From assembly GCA_028871795.1 (NCBI GenBank), contig JAGWMG010000010.1:1-64000 (forward strand): a stretch of DNA of 64,000 nt. Direction: 5' to 3'. The notes under the pieces were generated by a model that ran no database searches, was not told where the DNA came from, and saw only the letters and a list, made by a program, of their open reading frames with translations. The first letter of the stretch is position 1. The number at the start of each line of letters is the position of its first letter. A program made the position numbers and the translations under genes. Of the stretch, positions 51,798 to 61,648 are shown piece after piece. This stretch comes from Alphaproteobacteria bacterium. GTDB lineage: Bacteria; Pseudomonadota; Alphaproteobacteria; Micropepsales; Micropepsaceae.

Positions 51798-53540
51798 TCA
51801 AGCGGTTGCCGGGGCGGCGTCAACCAGGTGGAGCTGGACCCGCTGCCGGCCGTTCCATTCTTCCGCCCGCAACCGTCCCGCAGCGTGGATTTTGGCGCCG
51901 CGGGCCCCGAGCAGCGCGCGGCCCAATTCCGTGCCGGCCGTGCGGAATGCGATGGCGTCGAGCCTCGCACCGTCCGCGCCGCCGAGCCTGAGCCGCACAT
52001 GATCCCTGCCCACGACATCGACGAAGAGGACCTGGGCGTCCGGCACGAGGATAAGCGGCTCCGGGTTGCCGGCTCCGAAGGGTCCGGCGCGGGCAATATC
52101 CGTCGCCAGCGACGCGGTTGCACCGGCCGGAGAAACAACGGCATCGAGAGTCAGCGCCGCAGCCGCGACGTCGGTGTATTTGGCAAACTCGGCCGTCAAA
52201 AAGGCGTGGAACCGATCCTTCTGTTCGGGACGCAGCGAGAATCCCGCGGCCATCGCGTGCCCGCCGCCGGTGTCCAACGCGCCGGCTTCGCGTGCGGCGC
52301 GGACGATGGCGCCGACATTCACACCGGCAATTGAACGCACCGAGCCGCGTCCAAGCCCGCCCTCAAATCCCGCCACAAACGCCGGCTTGGCAAACCGTTC
52401 CTTGAGCCTGCCCGCGACCACGCCCACGACGCCCGGATGCCAGCCTTCGCCCGCCAGGAAGAGGAACGGAAAATTGTCCTGCGCCGCCGCCTGGGCCAAC
52501 GCCTCGTCGAGGATGATTTTTTCGATGGCTTGCCGTTCGCGATTGTGGGTGTCGAGGGCGGCGGCGAACTGTGCCACTTCGGAGCCGGTCGCCGTCAGCA
52601 GATCGACACCCAATCCGCAGCGTCCGACGCGCCCGCCCGCGTTGATCCGCGGCCCGAGAACAAATCCGAGATGGTATGGTGTGAACGGCGGCGCGATGCC
52701 CGCAACGGCAGCCAGCGCCGCGAGACCCGCCCGCTCCAATTTCGCCAGCTTAGCGAGTCCCGCGATCACGAAGGCCCGGTTGACGCCGACGAGCGGCACG
52801 ACATCGCAAACCGTCGCCAAGCCGACGAGATCGAGGCAGGCCCGCAGCTCGGGTTCGACCTTGGCCGCGTAGAAGCCCGTATCCCGCAGAGCGCGGTTCA
52901 AAGCCACCAGAAACAGGAACGCGATTCCCGCGGCGCACACATACCCGAGGCCCGAGGCATCGTCGCGCCGATTGGGATTGACGTGCGCGAAAGCCAGCGG
53001 TTCGCGCTCGACGGCGTGATGATCGAGAACGATCACGTCGAGGCCCGCTTCGCGCGCCGCGACGAGCGCGTCCGTGGCGCCCGCCCCGCAATCGACGGTG
53101 ACGACGAGTCCCGCCCCTTTCTCTTTCAGCCGCAGCAAGGCGCGTGCCGAAGGCCCGTAGCCTTCGGTCATCCGGTCGGGAATGTAGAGGCGCGGCGGCG
53201 CCCCCACAGCCGCGAGAAAATCGTGCAACAGCGCTGCCGAGCAGGAACCGTCCACGTCGTAGTCGCCGAAAACCGCGATGCGTTCGCCGCTTACGATGGC
53301 CGCCATCACGCGGGCGACCGCCTTGTCCATGTCCTTCAGGATCAAAGGCTCCGGAAGGAAGCGTTTCAGAGTCGGGTTGAGATAATCCGCCACGTCGTCC
53401 GGGGCGATGCCGCGCGCCGCGAGCAGACGCGCCAACACGTGCGGAATATTTTGCGCCGACACCAGGGCGCGAACCGCGTCTTCGTCGCAGTCCGCGACGG
53501 CCCACCGCTGTCCTGAAAAGGACCGCAGAACTCCGGTCAT
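51798..53540 (-). CDS. recJ: Single-stranded-DNA exonuclease RecJ
   Basis: From ATG at 53540 (53549 is possible; GGAGGG lies just upstream of both) the protein is 580 residues. DHH motifs: AVFGDYDVDGSCSAALL, VTVDCGAGATDA and VLDHHAVERE, then the DHHA1 motif GGGHAMAAGFSLRP and a C-terminal OB-fold (DHVRLRLGGADGARLDAIAF). RecJ is a 5'-3' nuclease for recombination and mismatch repair, using Mn2+ or Mg2+. It ends the operon aminotransferase-hom-glpX-recJ that is conserved in Alphaproteobacteria, 50 bases after glpX. Confidence 0.94.
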   Translation of the reverse strand: MTGVLRSFSGQRWAVADCDEDAVRALVSAQNIPHVLARLLAARGIAPDDVADYLNPTLKRFLPEPLILKDMDKAVARVMAAIVSGERIAVFGDYDVDGSCSAALLHDFLAAVGAPPRLYIPDRMTEGYGPSARALLRLKEKGAGLVVTVDCGAGATDALVAAREAGLDVIVLDHHAVEREPLAFAHVNPNRRDDASGLGYVCAAGIAFLFLVALNRALRDTGFYAAKVEPELRACLDLVGLATVCDVVPLVGVNRAFVIAGLAKLAKLERAGLAALAAVAGIAPPFTPYHLGFVLGPRINAGGRVGRCGLGVDLLTATGSEVAQFAAALDTHNRERQAIEKIILDEALAQAAAQDNFPFLFLAGEGWHPGVVGVVAGRLKERFAKPAFVAGFEGGLGRGSVRSIAGVNVGAIVRAAREAGALDTGGGHAMAAGFSLRPEQKDRFHAFLTAEFAKYTDVAAAALTLDAVVSPAGATASLATDIARAGPFGAGNPEPLILVPDAQVLFVDVVGRDHVRLRLGGADGARLDAIAFRTAGTELGRALLGARGAKIHAAGRLRAEEWNGRQRVQLHLVDAAPATA

Positions 53541-53589
53541 GTTTCGCATGCCCTCCTGCGAAGGTGTTCGGCCGTTCGTGGCCTGGGCT

Positions 53590-54552
53590 TCAGCGCCCAT
53601 GCCGGCGAGCATGCCGCGCGGTGATCCAGCGCACGGTTCCGGACGACGAACGCATGACGACGCTGTGGGTGAAGGTGAATTCCTGGGTGCGATGGACGCC
53701 TTGCAGCATCGAACCGTTCGTCACGCCGCTTGCCGCAAAGATCACGTCCCCGCTGGCGAGATCCTTCACCTTGTATTTGCGGTTGAAGTCCGTGATCCCC
53801 AGTTTGGCGGCGCGCTCCTTTTCGTCGTTCGATTTGAAAAACAAACGAGCCTGGAATTGGCCGCCCACACAGCGCAATGCCGAGGCCGCCAACACGCCCT
53901 CCGGCGCTCCGCCGCGGCCGATGTAGATGTCAATGCCGGTCTTCGGGTCGCTGGTCGCAATCACACCCGCGACATCGCCGTCAGTAATAAGGTGGACGGA
54001 CGCGCCCACGCTGCGCACGGCGGCGATGTGTTTTTCGTGTCGCGGGCGATCGAGGATGCAAGCCGTGATCTCGCGCGGATGCACGTTCTTGAACTTGGCG
54101 AGCGCCAGGACATTGTCGCCGGGATCGGCGTCGAGATCGATGATGTCTTCCGGATAACCGCCGCCGATCGCGATCTTGTCCATATAGGTGTCGGGCGCGT
54201 TGAGCAAAGTCCCCGGTTCCGCCATCGCCATCACCGCAAGCGCGTTGGGCAAGGCTTTCGATGTCAGCGTGGTGCCCTCGAGCGGGTCGACCGCGATATC
54301 GACTTCGACGCCGCCGGTCCCGACTTCCTCACCGATGTAAAGCATCGGTGCCTCATCGCGCTCGCCTTCCCCGATCACCACCGTGCCGTCGATCGGCAGG
54401 TAGTTGAACGTCCTGCGCATGGCCTCCACGGCGGCGTGGTCGGCGGCATGTTCGTCGCCGCGGCCGATGAATTCCGACGCCGCGATCGCCGCCGCTTCGG
54501 TGACGCGCACCGCTTCCAGCGCAAATGCGCGGTCTAGAGGACTGCTGACCAT
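53590..54552 (-). CDS. glpX: Class II fructose-1,6-bisphosphatase GlpX
   Basis: The 320-residue enzyme belongs to the class II FBPases (also sedoheptulose bisphosphatase in some species). Motifs: VTEAAAIAASEFIGRGDEHA, DGTVVIGEGERDEAPMLYIG with acidic metal ligands, VAVDPLEGT-type block (DIAVDPLEGTTLTS), and GRGGAPEGVLAASALRCVGG. It hydrolyses fructose-1,6-bisphosphate in gluconeogenesis. It lies 28 bases after the hom gene in the same operon. The last ~15 residues (SGTVRWITARHARRHGR) are a variable tail. Confidence 0.95.
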   Translation of the reverse strand: MVSSPLDRAFALEAVRVTEAAAIAASEFIGRGDEHAADHAAVEAMRRTFNYLPIDGTVVIGEGERDEAPMLYIGEEVGTGGVEVDIAVDPLEGTTLTSKALPNALAVMAMAEPGTLLNAPDTYMDKIAIGGGYPEDIIDLDADPGDNVLALAKFKNVHPREITACILDRPRHEKHIAAVRSVGASVHLITDGDVAGVIATSDPKTGIDIYIGRGGAPEGVLAASALRCVGGQFQARLFFKSNDEKERAAKLGITDFNRKYKVKDLASGDVIFAASGVTNGSMLQGVHRTQEFTFTHSVVMRSSSGTVRWITARHARRHGR

Positions 54553-54580
54553 GAATTCTCCTGAATCTGTCGCTGCGGAG

Positions 54581-55858
54581 CTATCTCGCTTCCATCGCGA
54601 TCATGCAAGGAGGCGAAATGACTTTGTCCGACACGGCGATTGTCTTAAACGCGCCGTCGACGGCAGCGTACGTCGTCTCATGCGTAATCATCACGATCGA
54701 TACCGCCTCCCCCGGAGCGCGCCCGCGTTGGATCATGCTCTCGATCGAAATGCGCCACTCGGCCAGACGACCCGCAATCTCCGCCAGCACCCCCGGAACA
54801 TCCAGCACCTGGAAGCGTAGATAAAATGCCGACGTGGCGCTATCTGCTGGTGCGGCTGGTAGCGGTACCAGCGCGCGTGCGGGTATTCCGAACACAGGCC
54901 CCATATTTCCGCGTGCAATATCGACGATGTCGGCGATGACTGCATTGGCAGTCGGTGCTTCGCCAGCCCCGCGGCCGTCGAAAAAGAACGGTCCGGCGTG
55001 CTTGACGTCGGCAACGACGGCGTTGAACGCTCCGTGCACGTCCGCCAACGGCGTACCGGCGCTTACCATCGAAGGTTGGACGCGCTGGTCGATGCCGTTC
55101 TGCGACCTTTTAGCAATGCCCAGGAGTTTGATGCGGTATCCGAACTCGCGCGCGAAAGCGATGTCTTCCGACGCGATGTGAGCGATTCCCCGCACGGCCA
55201 TGGTGTCCAAATCGGGCATGGTGCCGAATGCCAGCGCCGCCAGGAGCGCGAGTTTGTGTGCGGTATCGCCGCCGCCGATGTCCAAACTCGGATCCGACTC
55301 GGCGTAGCCGAACGCTTGCGCGTCCTTGAGAACGTCGTTGAACGGACGGCCAGAGGATTCCATTTGCGTCAGGATGTAATTGCACGTGCCGTTGAGGATG
55401 CCGCGCACGGCGGCCACTTCGTAACCGATGAGACTCTCGCGCAGCGCCTTGACGATCGGGATGCCGCCGGCGACGGCCGCCTCGAATTTCAGGGAAAGAC
55501 CTTTCTCTTCCGCCAGAGCGGCGAGCCTGGCGCCGTGGCGGGCCAACAGCGCCTTGTTCGCCGTGACGACATGTTTGCCTGCCTTGAGGGCCTTTTCGAC
55601 CAGCGTCAACGCCGGCCCGTCATCGCCGCCGATCAACTCGACCACCACGTCCGCGTCCACTTTGGCAAGAGCGTGCGTATCACCCACCCAGTTTCCGATC
55701 TCGAAGCCGCGCTTTTTGTTCCTGTCGCGCGCGCACATGGCGACGATCTCGAGCCTGCGCCCCGCACGGTCCTCCAACGTCTTCGACTGCAAGGCTGCGA
55801 CCACGCCGCCGCCGACCGTGCCGAGTCCGGCGATCGCAATCCTCAGCGGACCACTCAT
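54581..55858 (-). CDS. hom: Homoserine dehydrogenase
   Basis: ATG at 55858 overlaps the aminotransferase stop (ATGA), giving 425 residues. The frame is open much further upstream (to 57187), but that part is antiphase to the aminotransferase. Domains: NAD(P) Rossmann (IAIAGLGTVGGGVVAAL), catalytic (EAAVAGGIPIVKALRESLIG, ILNGTCNYILTQM, EADPSLDIGGGD-like block) and C-terminal ACT (LRFQVLDVPGVLAEIAGRLA). It reduces aspartate semialdehyde to homoserine on the way to threonine and methionine. The ACT domain implies feedback control by an amino acid. Confidence 0.95.
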   Translation of the reverse strand: MSGPLRIAIAGLGTVGGGVVAALQSKTLEDRAGRRLEIVAMCARDRNKKRGFEIGNWVGDTHALAKVDADVVVELIGGDDGPALTLVEKALKAGKHVVTANKALLARHGARLAALAEEKGLSLKFEAAVAGGIPIVKALRESLIGYEVAAVRGILNGTCNYILTQMESSGRPFNDVLKDAQAFGYAESDPSLDIGGGDTAHKLALLAALAFGTMPDLDTMAVRGIAHIASEDIAFAREFGYRIKLLGIAKRSQNGIDQRVQPSMVSAGTPLADVHGAFNAVVADVKHAGPFFFDGRGAGEAPTANAVIADIVDIARGNMGPVFGIPARALVPLPAAPADSATSAFYLRFQVLDVPGVLAEIAGRLAEWRISIESMIQRGRAPGEAVSIVMITHETTYAAVDGAFKTIAVSDKVISPPCMIAMEAR

Positions 55859-57066
55859 TTCGCGATTTCCAGGGCTGCCGGCTCGTCGATCCGAAGGGAC
55901 AGGAATTTCTTGACGTTGCGCGCCGCCTGACGGATGCGGTGCTCGTTCTCCACCAGCGCGATACGGACGTAGCCTTCGCCGTATTCGCCGAAGCCGATGC
56001 CCGGCGACACCGCGACCTTGGCGTGGATGAGAAGCTGCTTGGCAAATTCCATCGACCCGTGTTCGCGATACTGCTCGGGAACCGGCGCCCAGGCGAACAT
56101 CGAGGCCGGCGGCGACGGCACATTCCAGCCGGCGCGCATCATGCTTTCCACCAGCACGTCGCGGCGCGACTTGTAGATAGCGCGGATTTCGTCGACGCAC
56201 TCCTGCGGCCCGTTCAATGCGGCGGCGGCTGCGACCTGGACCGGCGTATAGGCGCCGTAGTCGAGATAGGACTTGATGCGCGCCAGCGCCCCGATCAGCC
56301 GCTTGTTGCCAGCCGCGAAGCCCATCCGCCAGCCCGGCATCGCGTAGGTCTTCGACAGGGACTGGAATTCGATCGCAATATCCTTGGCGCCCTCCACCTG
56401 CAGGATCGAAGGCGGCGGATCGTCGCCGAAATAGATATCGGCATAGGCGAGGTCGGACAACACCCAGATTTCGTGTTTCTTGGCGAAGGCGACGATTTCC
56501 TTGTAGTAGTCCAGGCTCACCATCTGCGCCGTCGGATTCGACGGATAATTCACCACCATCGCCACCGGCGAGGGCACGGAGTGCTTCACGGCATTGCCGA
56601 TCCGGCTCAGATAAACCTCGGGAGTCGTGGCGGGCACGTGCCGGATGGCCGCGCCTGCGAGGATGAAGCCGAAGGCATGGATGGGATAGGCCGGATTCGG
56701 AACCAGCACGACGTCGCCGGGTGCGGTGATCGCCGCCGCGAGATTGGCAAAGCCTTCCTTGGAACCGAGCGCCGCGATCACCTCGGTATCGGGGTCGAGT
56801 GTGACGCCGAAGCGGCGTTTGTAGTAACCGGCCATGGCCTTGCGCAGGCCCTTGATACCCCGCGACGCGGAATAGCGGTTCGATTTTGGATCGCGCGCCG
56901 TCTCGCAAAGCTTGTCGACGATATGTTTCGGCGTCGGCATGTCGGGGTTGCCCATGCCGAAATCGATGATGTCCTCGCCGGCCGCGCGCGCGTGCGCCTT
57001 GAGACGGTTCACTTCTTCGAAAATGTACGGCGGCAGTCGCTTGATGCGGTGAAATTCGTTCTGCAT
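55855..57066 (-). CDS. Class I/II aminotransferase (AlaC/DapL-like)
   Basis: The 403-residue PLP enzyme starts MQNEFHRIKRLPPYIFEEVN. The cofactor lysine is in FQSLSKTYAMPGWRMGF. Other landmarks are DFGMGNPDMPTPKHIVDKL, RYSASRGIKGLRKAMAGYYK, NPAYPIHAFGF and VNYPSNPTAQ. It belongs to the group called alanine transaminase (AlaC) or LL-diaminopimelate aminotransferase. Its coupling to homoserine dehydrogenase fits amino-donor work in aspartate- or alanine-family amino acids. The exact substrate cannot be read from sequence. Confidence 0.9.
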   Translation of the reverse strand: MQNEFHRIKRLPPYIFEEVNRLKAHARAAGEDIIDFGMGNPDMPTPKHIVDKLCETARDPKSNRYSASRGIKGLRKAMAGYYKRRFGVTLDPDTEVIAALGSKEGFANLAAAITAPGDVVLVPNPAYPIHAFGFILAGAAIRHVPATTPEVYLSRIGNAVKHSVPSPVAMVVNYPSNPTAQMVSLDYYKEIVAFAKKHEIWVLSDLAYADIYFGDDPPPSILQVEGAKDIAIEFQSLSKTYAMPGWRMGFAAGNKRLIGALARIKSYLDYGAYTPVQVAAAAALNGPQECVDEIRAIYKSRRDVLVESMMRAGWNVPSPPASMFAWAPVPEQYREHGSMEFAKQLLIHAKVAVSPGIGFGEYGEGYVRIALVENEHRIRQAARNVKKFLSLRIDEPAALEIAK

Positions 57067-57095
57067 GGTCGGAACCTACAAGCCGCGAAGCACTG

Positions 57096-58427
57096 TCAGC
57101 CCTGGACGAAAATTTCCGCCCGGCGGTTGCCGTCTTCGCCCTTGGGCATGGATTCGTAGTAGACGGGCTGGCTGTCGCCGACCGCATCCACCAGCACTTT
57201 GTCGGCCGGGACGCCGTCGCGGATGAGTTCCTTGGCCACCGCGTCCGCGCGTTCCTGCGACTTCCGGAAGATGACCTCCAAATGGCGTTCCAGGGACATG
57301 TTTGGCGTCCGGCTGGAGGAGTGTCCCACGACGCGAACGACGCCTTGGCCGCCCCGGGCCTTGAACTGGTCCGCGGCCGCCCGCACCTGTGCGCGGCCCT
57401 CCGGATTCAGATAGACGGAATCGCCCGTGAAGAAGACGACTGCGCTCGCCGGCAACCCCTGGGGGTTGGCGTAAACGCTTGGCGTGTTTGCCGGCGCCGG
57501 CTGAAGGACCTCCAGGTTGGCGACGACGGCGCCGCTCATGGTTTCGGGCCCGCCTTCGCTCATTTCGACTGCGTGCGATCTGCGAGTCTTCGTCGGTTTC
57601 GTGCTCGCGGCGGCGGCGGCCAAGCCCGCAGAAGCAATGCCGGCGCCCGCCGCCGTTTGTTGATAGCGCTCCAGGATCGGCGGCGCGACGAACTGCGAAA
57701 TCGACGGATCGAGCGGCGGCGCGGAGGAAGGCTTGAAGCCCAGCGCGGCGTCGGACGGCGCGACGGACGCCGTCCATTGCGGAACCGCTGGCACCGCCGG
57801 AACCGCAGGCTGTGCGTTGGTTGGAGAGATGGCCGCAGTTTGCACCGGTGCAGGCGCAGTTGCAGATTCCACCGGCGCGATCGGGGTCGGCGGCTCGACG
57901 CTTGCCATGCGCGTGGCGGAACCGGGCGACGGCAGGGTTCCAGGCATGGCAGCGCCTTCGGGCGCTTGAATGACCGATTGATCGACCTGCGCGGTACGCT
58001 GCTCCACGGGCGCGGGTGGCGCAGCCTGCTGCGGGCTGGCGGATTTGCTCTCGACCGACGACACCGATTCGGAGGCGGCCTGCGCCGGAGCGTTGGGCGG
58101 CGGGGCGGCTGCGGGTTCGGTGCCGCCGCGCAGTGCGTCGGCGCTGTATTTGACGTTGGCGCGGTCGGCATTGAGCGATTCGGCGACTTGTCTCTGCTCG
58201 TCAGGAGTCGACGTCGCCGGTTTGTCCGGCAGACTCGCGAGATCCGGCGTCTGTCCGCTGTCGCCCGCGGTCGACGAATCGTCGCCAAACCACGTTGTGG
58301 GATCGACCCAATCGGGTACGCTGGGCATGTCCGGCAAGCTGGAACAGGCGCTTGTGCCCATTCCGACCATGATTATCGCGGCCATTTGCAGGAAACGTTT
58401 TTTCGTGGCGCCAAAGCCCAGTCTCAT
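57096..58427 (-). CDS. OmpA-like lipoprotein with long disordered linker
   Basis: From ATG at 58427 (GGGAGAG upstream) the protein is 443 residues. It begins MRLGFGATKKRFLQMAAIIM, then VGMGTSACSS with lipobox-like TSAC. Residues ~30-310 are proline- and alanine-rich and low in complexity. The C-terminal ~110 residues form an OmpA-like domain (FFTGDSVYLNPEGRAQVRAA, VGHSSSRTPNMSLERHLEVI, QERADAVAKELIRDGVPADK, GEDGNRRAEIFV) that should bind peptidoglycan. It differs from Pal by the long linker. It lies 30 bases before the aminotransferase on the same strand and is divergent from phaC (197-base gap). Confidence 0.85.
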   Translation of the reverse strand: MRLGFGATKKRFLQMAAIIMVGMGTSACSSLPDMPSVPDWVDPTTWFGDDSSTAGDSGQTPDLASLPDKPATSTPDEQRQVAESLNADRANVKYSADALRGGTEPAAAPPPNAPAQAASESVSSVESKSASPQQAAPPAPVEQRTAQVDQSVIQAPEGAAMPGTLPSPGSATRMASVEPPTPIAPVESATAPAPVQTAAISPTNAQPAVPAVPAVPQWTASVAPSDAALGFKPSSAPPLDPSISQFVAPPILERYQQTAAGAGIASAGLAAAAASTKPTKTRRSHAVEMSEGGPETMSGAVVANLEVLQPAPANTPSVYANPQGLPASAVVFFTGDSVYLNPEGRAQVRAAADQFKARGGQGVVRVVGHSSSRTPNMSLERHLEVIFRKSQERADAVAKELIRDGVPADKVLVDAVGDSQPVYYESMPKGEDGNRRAEIFVQG

Positions 58428-58625
58428 CGAACTCTCCCAAGCCACGCCCGCGCTGCGCTGGCCAGCCGACTTCATATACAGGGCCGTCCGATCCGATCCA
58501 AGCATTTCAAGCCGCGCAACCACATGAAATCTTGTGACAAACTTGCACAAGGTTACGCGGCGAGACTAGATTGCTGCAGCGCACGCGCGCGTCAAACCAG
58601 TCGGCTTGGGCAGTAAATCACGCAA

Positions 58626-60542
58626 ATGCAAAAAACAGAACGGAAAGCGTCAAAGACGTCGTCGAAACCCAAAGTACCGCCCCGCACAGCCTCGCACGCC
58701 GCACCCGACAGCCCCGACGTGCCGTTGGTGCGCGCGATGTTGCCCTCCAAATCGCCGGACGCGCCTGACAACGGCTATGCGATCGGCGACGGCACTGAAT
58801 TCGTCCGCAATATGATGCGGGTCGGCGTCCAGTCGCAGCGGCTCTTGAGCGAATTCGCGAAACGCCAGTTGGAAAACGGCAATGCGCCGCTCGATCCGTT
58901 GAACCTGACGGACACGTTTTTGGCGCTGGCGCGGGGAATGGCGGCGCATCCGGCGGCGATGATCGAGGCGCAATTCCAGCTATGGCGCGACACTATGGGC
59001 CTCTGGGAGGCGGCGGCCCACCGGATGCTTGGCGGCGCGCCTCAGCCCGTCGCGGCACCAAAACCCGGCGACAAGCGGTTCCGCGACAAGGATTGGCAGG
59101 AGAACCAGATCTTCGACTTCATCAAGCAATCGTACCTTCTGACGGCGAACTGGATGCAGAGTACCGTAGCCAGCGTGGAGGGGCTCGACCCCGCCATGCG
59201 CCGGCGCGCCGACTTCTATACAAAGCAATTCGTCGACGCGATCGCGCCCACCAATTTCGTCCTGACCAATCCGGAAGTCCTGCGCACGACGATGCAGACG
59301 AACGGCGAGAATCTGGTGCGGGGCCTCGACAACCTGCTGGCGGATTTGGAGCGCGGCCACGGACAGCTTGCGATCCGGCAGAGCGCCGACGCCTTCGTGG
59401 TGGGCGAAAACATCGCGCTGACGCCCGGCAAGGTGGTCTTCCGCGGCGAATTGTTCGAACTGTTGCAGTACACGCCGACGACGGCCGAGGTCCACGAACG
59501 GCCGCTGCTGATCTTCCCGCCCTGGATCAACAAGTTCTACATCCTGGACTTGCGGCCCGAAAATTCCTTCATCCGGTGGCTGGTCGGCCAGGGCTATACC
59601 GTGTTCGTCGTTTCCTGGGTCAATCCGGACCGCAAGCTCGCCCGGAAGACCTTCGAAGACTACATGCACGAAGGAATTTTCACCGCACTCGACGCCGTCG
59701 AAAAGGCGACCGGGGTGCGCGATCCCAATGTGGTGGGCTATTGCATCGGCGGCACGCTTCTGGGCGCCGCTCTTGCCTACATGGCCAAGACGGGCGACGA
59801 CCGCATCCACTCCGCGACGTTCTGGGCGGCGCAGGTCGATTTCAGCGACGCCGGCGATCTCAAGATCTTCGTCGACGACGCCCAGCTCGCGGCGCTCAAG
59901 GAACAGATGGAGGCCGACGGCGGGCTGCTCGAAGGCCGCAAGATGGCGGCCACTTTCAACATGCTGCGCGCCAACGACCTAATCTGGTCGTTCGTGGTGA
60001 GCAACTACCTGCTCGGCAAGACGCCGGCGCCGTTCGATCTTTTGTATTGGAATTCCGACACCACGCGGATGCCGGAGCGGATGCATCTTTTCTATCTGCG
60101 CGAATGCTATCGCGACAACGCGCTGGCGCTGGGGAAGATGACGTTCGGCGACGTGATGCTCGATCTGGGCAAGGTGAAGATTCCGGTCTATCTGCAGTCG
60201 GCCAAGGACGACCACATCGCGCCGTTCCGCTCGGTCTACAAGGCCACCAAGCTGTTCAAGGGGCCTATCCGTTTCATCCTCGCGGGATCGGGACATATCG
60301 CCGGCGTCATCAACCCGCCGGCCGGCGGCAAATACCAGCATTGGACGAACGACAAGCTGCCCGGGACCGTCGAGGAATGGCAGGCGGGCGCCGAGGAACA
60401 TCCCGGTTCCTGGTGGCCGGACTGGGACAAATGGCTGGCCAAACTTTCGGGCAAGAAAATCCCCGCGCGCCAGCCCGGCGACGGCAGGCTGAAAGCGCTC
60501 GGCGACGCGCCGGGGACGTATGTGAGGGTCAAGACGCGGTAG
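58626..60542 (+). CDS. phaC: Class I poly(3-hydroxyalkanoate) synthase PhaC
   Basis: The 638-residue enzyme has an N-terminal domain (~residues 50-260, WRDTMGLWEAAAHRML, PTNFVLTNPEVLRTTMQTNG) and an alpha/beta-hydrolase catalytic domain. The lipase-like box is GYCIGGT with nucleophile Cys373. The catalytic Asp is in SAKDDHIAPFRSVY and the His in LAGSGHIAGVINPP. It polymerises 3-hydroxybutyryl-CoA into storage granules. The N-terminal ~40 residues are a variable basic tail. No phaA, phaB or phasin is adjacent. It converges on argC with only 3 bases between stops. Confidence 0.96.
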   Translation: MQKTERKASKTSSKPKVPPRTASHAAPDSPDVPLVRAMLPSKSPDAPDNGYAIGDGTEFVRNMMRVGVQSQRLLSEFAKRQLENGNAPLDPLNLTDTFLALARGMAAHPAAMIEAQFQLWRDTMGLWEAAAHRMLGGAPQPVAAPKPGDKRFRDKDWQENQIFDFIKQSYLLTANWMQSTVASVEGLDPAMRRRADFYTKQFVDAIAPTNFVLTNPEVLRTTMQTNGENLVRGLDNLLADLERGHGQLAIRQSADAFVVGENIALTPGKVVFRGELFELLQYTPTTAEVHERPLLIFPPWINKFYILDLRPENSFIRWLVGQGYTVFVVSWVNPDRKLARKTFEDYMHEGIFTALDAVEKATGVRDPNVVGYCIGGTLLGAALAYMAKTGDDRIHSATFWAAQVDFSDAGDLKIFVDDAQLAALKEQMEADGGLLEGRKMAATFNMLRANDLIWSFVVSNYLLGKTPAPFDLLYWNSDTTRMPERMHLFYLRECYRDNALALGKMTFGDVMLDLGKVKIPVYLQSAKDDHIAPFRSVYKATKLFKGPIRFILAGSGHIAGVINPPAGGKYQHWTNDKLPGTVEEWQAGAEEHPGSWWPDWDKWLAKLSGKKIPARQPGDGRLKALGDAPGTYVRVKTR

Positions 60543-60545
60543 GTT

Positions 60546-61496
60546 TCACACCAGTCCCGCCGTCTCCGGCAGTCCCAGCATGAGATTGAGGTTCTGCACC
60601 GCCGCCCCGCCGGCGCCCTTGCCGAGATTGTCGAGCAAGGCGACGAGGCGCACCTGGCCGTATTTGTCGTTGCCGAAGACAAACAGCTTCATGCCGTTGG
60701 TGAGCTTCAGCATTTCGGCGTCGAGCGCCTTGTTCAGGATGCCGCCTTCCAGACTATCGACCTCGATCAGCTTCTCGCCGCGATAGGCTTCGCCCAGTAC
60801 TTCGTGAATCTTGAACGTCGTCGGCTTGCCCGGCAAGGCCCAAAGCTGCAACGGCACTTCCACCATCATGCCGCGGTAGAAGCGTCCGACGCTCGGCGCG
60901 AAGACCGGCGGATGGGACAGCTTGGCGTGCGCCTGCATCTCGGGCACATGCTTGTGGGAGAGCGTCAGCGCGTACGTGCGCACCACCGTTTCGACATATG
61001 CCGGCGAAGCCTTCTTCTCGAACTCCTCGATCATCGCCCGGCCGCCGCCCGAATAGCCGGACACGGCATTGACGGTCAGCGGAAAATCGGGCGGAACGAT
61101 TCCGGCGCGCGTCAGAGGCCGCACCAGGGCCAGAAAGCCTGTCGCATAGCAGCCCGGATTGCTGACGCGTCCGGCGGCGGCGAGCTTGGCGCGCTGATCG
61201 CGCTCCATTTCCGGAAAGCCGTAGACCCAGCCGGGCGCCGTGCGATATGCCGTCGACGCGTCGATCACGCGCACGGAGGGATTGTCGATCAGCGACACCG
61301 CCTCGCGCGCGGCATCGTCGGGCAGGCAGAGGACCACAAGGTCTGCTTCGTTCAGCGCCTTGGCGCGGGCGCGCGGGTCCTTGCGCTCGGCGTCGGCAAG
61401 CTGCACGACCGAAAGATCGCCGCGTCCCGCCAGCCGCTCGCGGATTTCCAGGCCGGTCGTGCCGGCCGCCCCGTCGATGAAAATCCTGGCACTCAC
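60546..61496 (-). CDS. argC: N-acetyl-gamma-glutamyl-phosphate reductase ArgC (type 2)
   Basis: GTG at 61496 (VSARIFIDGAAGTTGLEIRE) gives 316 residues, the shorter type-2 ArgC. The 24-codon longer frame from 61568 lacks family similarity. NADP-binding GAAGTTGLEI is N-terminal. The catalytic Cys lies in SNPGCYATGFLAL, and SGYSGGGRAMIEEFEKK, LSHKHVPEMQAHA and VPLQLWALPGKPT follow. It reduces N-acetylglutamyl phosphate to the semialdehyde in arginine synthesis. It stands alone, as argC often does in this class. Confidence 0.93.
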   Translation of the reverse strand: MSARIFIDGAAGTTGLEIRERLAGRGDLSVVQLADAERKDPRARAKALNEADLVVLCLPDDAAREAVSLIDNPSVRVIDASTAYRTAPGWVYGFPEMERDQRAKLAAAGRVSNPGCYATGFLALVRPLTRAGIVPPDFPLTVNAVSGYSGGGRAMIEEFEKKASPAYVETVVRTYALTLSHKHVPEMQAHAKLSHPPVFAPSVGRFYRGMMVEVPLQLWALPGKPTTFKIHEVLGEAYRGEKLIEVDSLEGGILNKALDAEMLKLTNGMKLFVFGNDKYGQVRLVALLDNLGKGAGGAAVQNLNLMLGLPETAGLV

Positions 61497-61648
61497 GTCA
61501 TCCACCGCTTGTTGGCCGAGTCGGTCCCCTCGCAGAATCGTCAAGCGTTGACAAGCCTTCTGTGGCATTCTTACCTCGATTTCGCCTGTGAGTCCCGGTG
61601 GAGCCGCGCCCGCCGGTGCATGGCCGTGTTGCAGAAGAGGGCTTCCTC

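Noticed and set aside
55859..57187. Upstream extension of the homoserine dehydrogenase frame to 868 codons
   Set aside because: The extra 443 codons are out of phase with the aminotransferase gene that really occupies this stretch, and the hom protein begins at the conserved MSGPLRIAIAGLG.
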